A stretch of DNA of 14,579 nucleotides from an uncultured Pseudodesulfovibrio sp. (lineage in GTDB: Bacteria > Desulfobacterota > Desulfovibrionia > Desulfovibrionales > Desulfovibrionaceae), in NCBI GenBank assembly GCA_947259235.1, contig CAMYLL010000028.1, forward strand, positions 1 to 14,579, given 5' to 3'. Each line of letters opens with the position of its first letter. Within the stretch, counting starts at the first letter, position 1. Positions 1 through 6,496 of the stretch are shown here, piece after piece. A program made the position numbers and the translations under genes. The notes beneath the pieces were generated by a model that ran no database searches, was not told the origin of the DNA, and was given only the letters and a program-made list of their open reading frames with translations.

Positions 1-1
1 G

Positions 2-178
2 ACGGTCATCATCGCTCCCGCCTCGGGCGAGGGCAGGACCGAGCCCGACGAGCTGGCCGAACTGGTGGCTCAGGAGAGCGAGGCGGGCGGCAAGCCCAAG
101 GAGATCGCCCGCCGGGTGGCCGCGCGGGCCGTTGGCTGGACAGCCAAAGAGGTCTATGCCACCATGCGTTCCGAATGA
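2..178 (+). CDS. rsmI: C-terminal end of a probable 16S rRNA 2'-O-ribose methyltransferase RsmI (partial)
   Basis: The first 58 codons, open from the window edge, are the end of a longer gene whose start lies outside. The fragment begins with a hydrophobic strand (TVIIAPA). After an acidic linker comes a small helical segment with GKPKEIARRVAARA followed by GWTAKEVYATM. This matches the C-terminal helix-turn-helix-like tail of RsmI, which usually reads as a 'K-E/D-A-A-K ... K-K-E-V/L-Y' pattern. In the family, RsmI methylates the ribose of C1402 in 16S rRNA using SAM; the catalytic domain is not visible here. The stop codon overlaps the bioB start (ATGA, 175-178), which suggests translational coupling. 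The call rests on a short tail, so another protein with a similar end is possible. Confidence 0.7.
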   Translation, partial: TVIIAPASGEGRTEPDELAELVAQESEAGGKPKEIARRVAARAVGWTAKEVYATMRSE

Positions 179-1149
179 CCCTGAAAGCGGCATATGACAA
201 GGCTTTGGCCGGGAAATCCCTGAGCGATTCGGATATCCGCTTTCTGACGGACCTGCCTGCCGAGCGCGTGCCGGAACTCATACGTCATGCCCATGCCCTG
301 CGTCTGGCCCGGTTCGGCGACAGGGTGGAGCTGTGCGCCATCGTCAACGCCAAGTCGGGCGGGTGCTCCGAGGACTGCTCCTTCTGCGCCCAGTCGAGCC
401 GCAGCACTGCGGACAGCCCGCGCCATCCGCTGCTCCCGGCCCGAGACATCGCGGCCGCAGGCAGGGCGGCCAGGGAACGCGGGGCCACCCGGTTCGGCGT
501 GGTGGCCAGCGGCAAGCGGGTGGGCGCGCGCGACCTCGCCGGATTCGCCGAGGCCGTGGGCCTGCTGGCCGGGCTGGGCCTGTCTCCCGACCTGTCGCCG
601 GGCGTCCTCGACCAGGGGCAAGTAAAAACGTTGAAGAAGGCCGGGCTCAAGGGGTATCATCACAACCTGGAGACGTCGGCCTCGTTCTTTCCGCGCATGT
701 GCACCACCCATGACTACGACGAGGACGTGCAGGCGGTGCGGGCCGGGGTCGCGGCCGGGCTGCATGTCTGCTGCGGAGGCATCTTCGGCATTGGCGAGAG
801 CTGGGACGACCGGGTGGAGCTGGCCCTGCTCCTGGGTGAGCTGGGCGTGGACTCCGTGCCCATCAATTTTTTGCAGCCCATCCCCGGGACGCCCCTGGGC
901 GGGCGCGAGCCGCTCTCAAGGAGCGAGGCCCTCAAGGTGGTGGGGCTCTACAGGTTTCTGCTGCCGGACAGGGCGCTGCGCATCTGCGGCGGACGACTGC
1001 CGGTGTTCGGCTCCGATGGCGGACCCGAACTGCTGACCTCGGGCGCGAACGGCCTGATGATCGGCGATTATCTGACGGTGCGCGGTGGCGACACGGCCTC
1101 GGACCTCGCGGCCATCCGCGCCGCCGGGCTGCGGCCGCAGGTCGTCTGA
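175..1149 (+). CDS. bioB: Biotin synthase BioB, variant auxiliary-cluster site
   Basis: Radical SAM enzyme that inserts sulfur into dethiobiotin, the last step of biotin synthesis; 324 residues, normal for the family. The SAM [4Fe-4S] motif CxxxCxxC is complete (C64, C68, C71, in GGCSEDCSFCAQSS). The family blocks GLKGYHHNLETS (158-169), CCGGIFGIGE (199-208), VPINFLQPIPGTP (228-240) and RICGGR (269-274) are all present. Compared with E. coli BioB from memory, the spacing aligns without gaps from the SAM motif to C188. E. coli C97 becomes Gly108 and C128 becomes Asp139, while C188 (C199) and R260 (R269) are kept. Two extra cysteines, C200 and C271, replace Ser189 and Ser262. This looks like the second BioB class, known from anaerobes and carrying a different auxiliary Fe-S cluster. 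No other biotin synthesis gene is in the window; bioY follows 60 bases on. Confidence 0.95.
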   Translation: MTLKAAYDKALAGKSLSDSDIRFLTDLPAERVPELIRHAHALRLARFGDRVELCAIVNAKSGGCSEDCSFCAQSSRSTADSPRHPLLPARDIAAAGRAARERGATRFGVVASGKRVGARDLAGFAEAVGLLAGLGLSPDLSPGVLDQGQVKTLKKAGLKGYHHNLETSASFFPRMCTTHDYDEDVQAVRAGVAAGLHVCCGGIFGIGESWDDRVELALLLGELGVDSVPINFLQPIPGTPLGGREPLSRSEALKVVGLYRFLLPDRALRICGGRLPVFGSDGGPELLTSGANGLMIGDYLTVRGGDTASDLAAIRAAGLRPQVV

Positions 1150-1209
1150 ACCAATCACTCCTGAACAGGAAGGGCAGCGCCAACCATTCGGGAAGACAAC
1201 AGGAAGTAC

Positions 1210-1761
1210 ATGCCCAAGGATTCTCTCCACGACCTTCACCAGCTTGTCTGGACCGCGCTCCTCGCCGCAACCATCGGGGCCGGAGCGTATCTCATCGTGC
1301 CCATCGGGCCGGTTCCGGTCTCCATGCAGCCATTCTTCGTCTTTCTGGCGGGTTATGTTCTCGGTCCCCGGCGGGGGGCCATGGCCGTGGCCCTGTATCT
1401 GCTGGCCGGAACCATCGGCCTGCCCGTGTTCGCGGGCGGGCGGTCCGGTCTGGGGCATCTCTTCGGACCCACCGGCGGCTACCTCTTCGGCTGGCTGGTC
1501 ACCGCCTGGCTGTGCGGCCTGGGCCGCGACCGGGACGGCGGGCTGCCCTGGGTGCGCGGCGGCGCGTTCGGGCTGGCGGCGCTGCTCACGCTCTATGGGA
1601 TGGGCGCGGCCTGGCTCAAGTTCGCCCTGGCCATGAGCTGGCACAAGGCGTGGCTGGTGGGCATCGCCCCGTTCATCCCCTGGGACGCCGTCAAGATCGT
1701 GGCCGCGCTGGCATGCGCCCGCTACCTGACGCGGCTTAGGCTGTTGCCGGGGCGCAGGTAA
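1210..1761 (+). CDS. bioY: Biotin transporter BioY (ECF S component)
   Basis: Integral membrane protein of 183 residues that binds biotin. It works alone or as the substrate-binding S component of an ECF transporter with EcfT and EcfA, neither of which is in the window. Family signatures are clear: IGPVPVSMQPFFVFLAGYVLG (residues 32-52), the LYLLAGTIGLPVFAGG block (62-77) and GPTGGYLFGW (86-95). The C-terminal half contains further membrane segments and the FIPWDAVKI stretch (155-163) typical of the last helix. About six transmembrane helices are expected. AGGAAG lies immediately upstream of the start at 1201-1206, an unusually short spacing. Being next to bioB, it gives the cell both synthesis and uptake of biotin, a common pairing. 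It sits where a PTS IIC gene might be expected, just before EIID, but its motifs are BioY and not IIC. Confidence 0.93.
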   Translation: MPKDSLHDLHQLVWTALLAATIGAGAYLIVPIGPVPVSMQPFFVFLAGYVLGPRRGAMAVALYLLAGTIGLPVFAGGRSGLGHLFGPTGGYLFGWLVTAWLCGLGRDRDGGLPWVRGGAFGLAALLTLYGMGAAWLKFALAMSWHKAWLVGIAPFIPWDAVKIVAALACARYLTRLRLLPGRR

Positions 1762-1781
1762 CCCCTCAAGGACGCACGGGT

Positions 1782-2570
1782 ATGGACCACAGCCCCACAA
1801 ACCTCCGCGGCGATACCCTCGTCATGGCCTGCCTGCGCAGCTTCCTGCGCTGCTACATGGCCGGTGCGGGGTTCAACACGCGGGGCATGCAGAACATCGG
1901 GCTGGTCTACGCCATGCAGCCCGGGCTGCGGGTCATCCACACCGATCCGAAAAGCCTCAAGGCCGCCCAGAAGCGCTACGTCCGCCACTACCAGTCCCAT
2001 CCCTTCTGGATGCCGTGTCTGGTGGGCATATTTCTCAACGTGGAGAGGTCCATAGCTGTGGGCCGGTTCCCGGCCACCATGCTGTCCAAGGTCAAGGACA
2101 CCACGACCTACACCCTGTCCGCCCTGGGCGACTCGGTGTTTGCCGGGAGCATGCTCATCTTCTGGGCGCTGCTGACCATCTGTCTGCTGCTCTCTGACCA
2201 GCCAGAGGCGGCGCTCGCCCTGGGGGCGATCCTCTTCGCCGGGCTTCAGGGTTTCAGGATTTACACCTTTGTCTGCGGCGTGCGCCACGGCTTCCGTTTC
2301 CTGGAGCGGCTCAAGCGGTGGGACCTCATCAACTGGGGCCGCAGGATCAAGTACGCCAACGCGGCGCTGCTGCTGTGGCTGTGGGTGCTCATCTGGCCCC
2401 AGCCCTTTGACTGGGGCGAGTGGCTGATCGGAACGGGCGCGCTCATGCTCTTTGCACGGTTCGTGCGGACCGGGCTTTTGTCGCGGGTGTTCGCGGCCGC
2501 TGTTTTCGTGGTGGGGATCGAGGTCTTTCCGCAGGTCGAGCAGATGATTCGGAAATTTTTGAGCTTGTGA
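1782..2570 (+). CDS. PTS mannose/fructose/sorbose-family IID component
   Basis: A 262-residue membrane protein of the PTS EIID family (ManZ-like), close to the usual length. The diagnostic N-terminal block is present: FNTRGMQNIGLVYAMQPGL (31-49), followed by a SHPF motif (72-75) and the ALGDSVFAG segment (114-122), corresponding to the family's G-x-GDS motif. Hydrophobic stretches lie at about 119-138, 142-164, 193-206, 213-229 and 233-249. In this family IID pairs with IIC to form the membrane channel, and IIA and IIB pass the phosphate on. No IIA, IIB or IIC gene is visible in this window, so the partners must be encoded elsewhere or this protein has a role apart from classical transport. 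AAGGA at 1768-1772 with a 9-base spacer supports the start. It lies 20 bases after bioY and 50 before ptsH. Confidence 0.88.
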   Translation: MDHSPTNLRGDTLVMACLRSFLRCYMAGAGFNTRGMQNIGLVYAMQPGLRVIHTDPKSLKAAQKRYVRHYQSHPFWMPCLVGIFLNVERSIAVGRFPATMLSKVKDTTTYTLSALGDSVFAGSMLIFWALLTICLLLSDQPEAALALGAILFAGLQGFRIYTFVCGVRHGFRFLERLKRWDLINWGRRIKYANAALLLWLWVLIWPQPFDWGEWLIGTGALMLFARFVRTGLLSRVFAAAVFVVGIEVFPQVEQMIRKFLSL

Positions 2571-2620
2571 TTATTGGTACAACCAGACATATAAAGACGT
2601 GTCAAACGAGCAGGTAGGTC

Positions 2621-2926
2621 ATGACCGAGACGAATGAAGGCATGGATGCGGAGCAGGGGGATTTCCTCTCCCGCGAGGTGGTGGTTTCAAACGAGCACGG
2701 GCTGCACGCCCGGCCCGCGGGAAAACTCGCCCAGCGCGCTCAGGGCTTTACCGCCCGGATACGCATAGTCCATGATGAACATGAAGTGGACGCCAAGTCC
2801 ATCCTTGAGGTGCTGACCCTGGCCGCAGGGCCCGGAGACGTGCTCGAAATCCGCGCCATGGGCGACGACGCCGCCCAGGCTGTCGAAGCCCTGGAAAGAC
2901 TGTTTCACAAAAGGTTCGACGAATAG
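2621..2926 (+). CDS. ptsH: Phosphocarrier protein HPr
   Basis: Small cytoplasmic phosphocarrier that takes phosphate from EI and passes it to IIA-type domains. It has 101 residues, about 14 more than E. coli HPr because of an acidic N-terminal extension. The active-site loop NEHGLHARPAG is intact, with the phosphorylated histidine at H29. The regulatory serine region DAKSILEVL carries Ser60, equivalent to Ser46, so control by an HPr kinase is possible; no kinase gene is in the window. Two starts are possible: ATG at 2621, preceded by AGGTAGG (2612-2618), or ATG at 2642 (Met8). The first is chosen because of this ribosome binding site. A TATAAA at 2590-2595 might belong to an internal promoter, but no well-spaced -35 is seen. 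The stop codon TAG touches the ptsI ATG directly, so the two are surely co-translated. Confidence 0.95.
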   Translation: MTETNEGMDAEQGDFLSREVVVSNEHGLHARPAGKLAQRAQGFTARIRIVHDEHEVDAKSILEVLTLAAGPGDVLEIRAMGDDAAQAVEALERLFHKRFDE

Positions 2927-4711
2927 ATGGCAGACAAGATTCTTACCGGCATTCCGGTGGCCACCGGCATAGCCATCGGCAAGGCCTTCTTCATCAATCG
3001 CAATCACAAGGCGCACCTGCCGCGACATACCGTGGCCGCCTCGCAGATGGACGAAGAGACAGGGCGTCTGCATGACGCCTTTGCCGCCGTGGAGACGGAG
3101 CTTTCCGCCATCCGAGAGCAGGTTCCGGCCGAGCTCAAGGACTACGGTCTGCTCATCGACACGCACATTCTCATGCTCAAGGACCCCAAGCTCGCCGGGG
3201 TGGCCGACGAATACATCAAGACCCTGGGCCTCAACGCGGCCTGGGCGCTGGAGAAGGCTGTCTCCGACCAGGAGATCGCCTTCGGAGCGGTGCACGACCC
3301 ATACATCCGCGAGCGCATGCAGGACGTGCGCGTGGTGGCGGACAAGGTCCAGGCCAAGCTCATCGGCCGCGAAACGGACCTCTCGGCCATATCCGGCCGG
3401 GCCATCATCATGGCCCACGACCTGACCCCGGCCGATACCGTGGAGATTCAGGTGAGCAAGATCATGGGCTTTGCCACGGTGCGCGGCGGCAAGACGTCGC
3501 ACACGGGCATCATGGCCCGGTCGCTGGGTATCCCGGCCCTGGTGGGCGTGGATATGCTTGAGGATTTCGTCCACGACGGCGACCTGGTCGTCATCGACGG
3601 GCTCACCGGCAAGATCGTGGTCAACCCCACCGAGTCGGAGCTGGAGGACTACAACGAGCGCGCCGCGTTCTTCGAGGACTATACCCGCAAGATCAAGCGC
3701 GGCTGCCAACTGCCCGCCGAGACCTTCGACGGCTCCCGCGTCCAGGTGCTGGCGAACATCGAACTGGTGGAGGAGGTCGCCTCCGCACTGGACAACGGCG
3801 GCGAGGGCGTGGGTCTGTACCGCACGGAATACGCCAATCTCAACCGCACCGACCTGCCCAGCGAGGACGAGCTGGCCGAGAAGTATATCGACCTGGCGGC
3901 CATCCTGTCGCCGCGCAAGGTCGTCTTCCGCACCCTGGACCTCGGGGCGGACAAGTTCATCTCCGCCTTTGGCGAGCTCAACGAGACCAACCCGGCCATG
4001 GGCCTGCGCGCCATCCGCTTCTGCCTGCGCAACCCCCAGCTCTTCAAGACCCAGCTGCGCGCCATCCTGCGTGCCTCGGCCTACGGCAACGTCTCGCTCA
4101 TGTTTCCCATGATCTCCGGGGTCAAGGAGGTGCGCCAGGCCAAGGCGTGGCTGGCCCAGGCCAAGGCGGAGCTGCGCCGCGAGGGCGTGGAGTACAACCC
4201 GGACATGCCGGTGGGCATCATGATTGAGCTGCCCTCGGCGGTGATGATCGCCGAGTTCCTGGCTCATGAAGTGGATTTTTTCTCCATCGGCACCAACGAC
4301 CTGATCCAGTATTCCATCGGCGTGGACCGGACCAACCACCATGTGTCCTACCTCTACCAGCCGCTGCACCCGGCCACCCTGCGAACCATCAAGCTGGTGG
4401 TTGACGCGGCCCATCAGGCGGGCATAGAAGTCTCCCTGTGCGGCGAGGTGGCCAGCGACCCGTTTTGCGTGCCCATCCTGCTGGGCATGGGCATTGATTC
4501 GCTCTCCCTGACCCCGCAGGCCATCCCGGGCATCAAGCGGATCATCCGGCAGACCAACATGCACGACTGCCGCAAGCTCCTGCGCAAGGTCCTTGAATGC
4601 CGCACGGTCAGCCGCATCAACGGCCTGGTCATGGACAACATCTTCAAGTATTTCCCGGATGAGGTCACGTTCTTCTCATCACTGCTCGAGAACGACGAAG
4701 CCCCGTCCTGA
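2927..4711 (+). CDS. ptsI: Phosphoenolpyruvate-protein phosphotransferase (PTS enzyme I)
   Basis: Enzyme I takes phosphate from PEP and gives it to HPr, starting the PTS relay in the cytoplasm. It is 594 residues, slightly longer than the usual ~575. The order of domains is normal: a helical HPr-binding part, the swivelling phospho-histidine domain with GGKTSHTGIMARSLGIPALVG (187-207, active His192), then the PEP-binding TIM barrel. Barrel motifs include GLYRTEY (296-302), the FRTLDLGADK block (334-343), GIMIELPSAV (430-439), FSIGTNDLIQY (452-462) and the acid-base cysteine Cys505 in SLCGEVASDP. All key residues are present, so the enzyme should be active. It follows ptsH with no gap. After it come 114 bases with no gene or convincing terminator before smpB. 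Confidence 0.97.
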   Translation: MADKILTGIPVATGIAIGKAFFINRNHKAHLPRHTVAASQMDEETGRLHDAFAAVETELSAIREQVPAELKDYGLLIDTHILMLKDPKLAGVADEYIKTLGLNAAWALEKAVSDQEIAFGAVHDPYIRERMQDVRVVADKVQAKLIGRETDLSAISGRAIIMAHDLTPADTVEIQVSKIMGFATVRGGKTSHTGIMARSLGIPALVGVDMLEDFVHDGDLVVIDGLTGKIVVNPTESELEDYNERAAFFEDYTRKIKRGCQLPAETFDGSRVQVLANIELVEEVASALDNGGEGVGLYRTEYANLNRTDLPSEDELAEKYIDLAAILSPRKVVFRTLDLGADKFISAFGELNETNPAMGLRAIRFCLRNPQLFKTQLRAILRASAYGNVSLMFPMISGVKEVRQAKAWLAQAKAELRREGVEYNPDMPVGIMIELPSAVMIAEFLAHEVDFFSIGTNDLIQYSIGVDRTNHHVSYLYQPLHPATLRTIKLVVDAAHQAGIEVSLCGEVASDPFCVPILLGMGIDSLSLTPQAIPGIKRIIRQTNMHDCRKLLRKVLECRTVSRINGLVMDNIFKYFPDEVTFFSSLLENDEAPS

Positions 4712-4825
4712 TCGACCCGGAGCCGAAAGCCGCCGCAATCCCGGCGCGAAACAAGGCATCCGGCACACCCTCGCGGCCCGGCCCGGGGGCAAGGGGCCGT
4801 CCCCTCAAGGAACAAAAGAATACCA

Positions 4826-5305
4826 ATGGCGAAAACCAAGAAATCGGCTCCCACGCCCGGCACCATCGGCACCAATAAACAGGCGCGCCGTCTTTACGAA
4901 ATCCTCGAGACCTTCGAGGCGGGCATCTCCCTGCACGGCAGCGAGGTCAAGTCCCTGCGCGGCGGTCACGTCGCCTTCAAGGACGGCTATGTCCAGTTCC
5001 GCGACGGCTCCGCCTTCCTGGTGGGCGTGCATATCGCGCCCTATGACAAGGCCGGCGAGTTCGACCAGCACGACCCGGAGCGGCCGCGCCGCCTGCTGCT
5101 GCACAAGCGCGAGATACTGGCCCTGCGGGCCAAGAGCGACCAAAAGGGCCTGACCGTGGTCCCCATGAAGATGTATTTCACTCGGGGCAAGGTCAAGGTG
5201 CTCATCGGCCTGGGCAAGGGCAAGAACGTCCATTCCAAGAAACAGGACCTCAAAGACCGCGACATCGCCCGCGACACGGCCCGCCAGCTGGCCGATCACC
5301 GCTAG
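4826..5305 (+). CDS. smpB: SsrA-binding protein SmpB
   Basis: Small basic RNA-binding protein, 159 residues, typical length. SmpB binds the tRNA-like end of tmRNA and brings it to stalled ribosomes for trans-translation. Visible signatures are [20 protein letters not shown] (17-36), [11 protein letters not shown] (37-47), the strand with [10 protein letters not shown] (52-61) and the positively charged [16 protein letters not shown] block (82-97). The basic C-terminal tail ([20 protein letters not shown], 131-150) is the part that enters the empty mRNA channel. AAGGAA at 4807-4812 is a somewhat distant ribosome binding site. No tmRNA gene is seen on either side of smpB here, although the two are adjacent in many genomes. 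It is the last gene of the plus-strand run that begins with rsmI. Confidence 0.96.
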   Translation: MAKTKKSAPTPGTIGTNKQARRLYEILETFEAGISLHGSEVKSLRGGHVAFKDGYVQFRDGSAFLVGVHIAPYDKAGEFDQHDPERPRRLLLHKREILALRAKSDQKGLTVVPMKMYFTRGKVKVLIGLGKGKNVHSKKQDLKDRDIARDTARQLADHR

Positions 5306-5374
5306 CCTTCAGAACACACGGCTCCTTGCGCCCATGGAAGCAGGGGCGTCTGCCACACCAATTTTGTCCGCTTG

Positions 5375-5403
5375 TTGATATCAAGCATCCTATGTGCTAT
5401 AGC
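5375..5403 (+). promoter_or_regulatory. Sigma70-like promoter of the lipoprotein gene
   Basis: TTGATA (5375-5380) and TATAGC (5398-5403) are separated by exactly 17 bases, matching 5 of 6 and 4 of 6 consensus positions. The spot is 22 bases before the chosen lipoprotein start and outside coding sequence. It suggests this gene is expressed apart from the smpB run. A start site near 5410 would leave just room for the AGGAGG-type ribosome binding site. Confidence 0.5.
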
Positions 5404-5424
5404 TTCTGCAAAATAGGAGGGGGC

Positions 5425-6207
5425 ATGAAGGTGCGGACGTTGTGTGCTGTGGTTGTGGCGTCCTTTTTGCTCGCCGGTTGCGCGAGTCGTGTTTCTCAGC
5501 CGCAGGGGGCTGCGCTCATCGATCAGGTGTCGCTATCGCCTGGGCAGTATCTTGGATATCAGCCCGTTGATCCGGTTCCGGTCACATGGGTGGAGCGGTA
5601 TGACAAGACCAAGGGGCAGTTCGTCCGGTGTGCATGGGAGAGTTTGTCATCGGCGGAGAAGCTGGCTCTCCTGCCGAACCAGTCCGCGCAGGTTTCGGTG
5701 CTTCGAACCGAAGAGAATGGAGAGCTCAAGTTCATGACGGCAGCGGTTTCCGGGTCGGTGGGAAGCTACACGGTCATCATGGACTACATGAAATACCGCG
5801 TAGACGATGTGTATGATGATTTCGGCCTGCAGCCGTTGGGCAACGGAAAGATTGGAGTCGGTCTCAGGATCAAGGCCGAAGTCGTCACAGCGGATGCGTC
5901 CGTCAACCTGGGCAGTCTTTTCGCGCTCGGGCTTGCCGCCAAGGCCAATCAACTGCAGGGAAACATCTCGGTCGACGTGATCGGTATTGATTCCCAGGAT
6001 GTCACAGACCTTTTGCCGCTGTCTGCAAATATTGATCAGTCGTCAATTCAAGGGTCACTCCAGGCTCTTGCCTCGATCAAGGCGAAGATGTGGGATGAGA
6101 CAACAGTGACGCCTCAGGTGATCGCATTTCGTCAGGCTCAGGCTGATTCCATCCCGAAGCTCAAGATGCAAATAGAAAAGAGTCAAGGAACACCAGGCAA
6201 CTTATAA
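5425..6207 (+). CDS. Predicted lipoprotein of unknown function
   Basis: A 260-residue protein that I do not recognise. The start at 5425 is preferred over an in-frame ATG at 5326. It has a strong ribosome binding site (TAGGAGG, 5414-5420) and opens directly into a lipoprotein signal: a positive start MKVR, a hydrophobic core and the lipobox LAGC with the lipidated cysteine at residue 19. The mature protein has no further membrane segment. It contains acidic/aromatic stretches and a Gly/Leu-rich segment with the pattern VNLGSLFALGLAAKAN, followed by an Ile/Gln-rich C-terminal part. Lipidation implies anchoring to the inner or outer membrane, facing the periplasm. Base and codon use differ from neighbours: many T- and A-ending codons and visibly lower GC, which suggests recent acquisition or relaxed selection. 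It has its own candidate promoter and no operon partner. Confidence 0.8.
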   Translation: MKVRTLCAVVVASFLLAGCASRVSQPQGAALIDQVSLSPGQYLGYQPVDPVPVTWVERYDKTKGQFVRCAWESLSSAEKLALLPNQSAQVSVLRTEENGELKFMTAAVSGSVGSYTVIMDYMKYRVDDVYDDFGLQPLGNGKIGVGLRIKAEVVTADASVNLGSLFALGLAAKANQLQGNISVDVIGIDSQDVTDLLPLSANIDQSSIQGSLQALASIKAKMWDETTVTPQVIAFRQAQADSIPKLKMQIEKSQGTPGNL

Positions 6208-6215
6208 CGCATGGT

Positions 6216-6240
6216 CTTTGCTTCGAGCGAGGCGTTTTGT
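6216..6240 (+). terminator. Possible weak terminator after the lipoprotein gene
   Basis: Bases 6216-6222 (CTTTGCT) can pair with 6226-6232 (AGCGAGG) around a TCG loop, using two G-U pairs, and CGTTTTGT follows. The stem is weak and the T-run short, so termination here is only a possibility. It begins 9 bases after the stop codon. Confidence 0.3.
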
Positions 6241-6324
6241 AGGGGACGGCGAAGGGACTCCTCATCTCCCTATGGCTCTGGGCCAGGCGGCAACAAGCGA
6301 GATATACCCGATCAGACTCGATGG

Positions 6325-6355
6325 GCGGGCAGGGAGGAGAGTATCGCTTGCCCGC
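6325..6355. other. Inverted repeat in the spacer before glcD
   Basis: GCGGGCA (6325-6331) and TGCCCGC (6349-6355) form a 7-base perfect inverted repeat with a 17-base loop. No T-run follows, so it is not a standard terminator; it could be an operator or a chance match. Apart from this and the flanking terminator and promoter candidates, I see nothing else in the 289-base spacer 6208-6496. Confidence 0.3.
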
Positions 6356-6461
6356 TGTGCTTGAGATTCTCCGGCCTATTCCGCCAATGGCGATTATCCC
6401 CAATATTTACCGCACGGCGTCGCGGCGTATCCTGCTCGGCCGCCCCGGGGCGCGCCAGTCA

Positions 6462-6490
6462 TTGACACCCTTCCCGCGCAGCCGTACCTT
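6462..6490 (+). promoter_or_regulatory. Promoter placing glcD transcription start at its ATG
   Basis: A perfect TTGACA (-35, 6462-6467), a 17-base spacer, then TACCTT (-10, 6485-6490; 4 of 6 consensus positions). Only six bases separate the -10 from the ATG at 6497, so the expected start site falls on or next to the A of the start codon. No Shine-Dalgarno sequence is present. This points to a leaderless mRNA for the glcD/glcF pair. Confidence 0.55.
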
Positions 6491-6496
6491 CCCGGC

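Noticed and set aside
2565..2595. An internal promoter before ptsH (TTGTGA ... TATAAA)
   Set aside because: The spacer is 19 bases and the -35 is poor, so it was mentioned with ptsH but not called.
2687..4564. A 625-codon open frame on the minus strand opposite ptsH/ptsI
   Set aside because: It mirrors well-supported ptsH and ptsI, is His/Gly/Asp-rich as expected of a high-GC antisense frame, and shows no family motif.
4712..4825. GC-rich palindromic stretch between ptsI and smpB as a terminator
   Set aside because: Short GGCCC/GGGCC pairings exist but no T-run follows, and the GC richness makes such matches likely by chance.
5326..5424. An upstream in-frame ATG that would add 33 residues to the lipoprotein
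   Set aside because: It has no ribosome binding site, would cover the likely promoter and would bury the lipobox; the start at 5425 has a strong ribosome binding site and gives a proper signal.
5306..5424. A search for tmRNA (ssrA) next to smpB
   Set aside because: No tRNA-like ends, pseudoknots or tag-peptide frame ending in AA codons were seen on either side of smpB.
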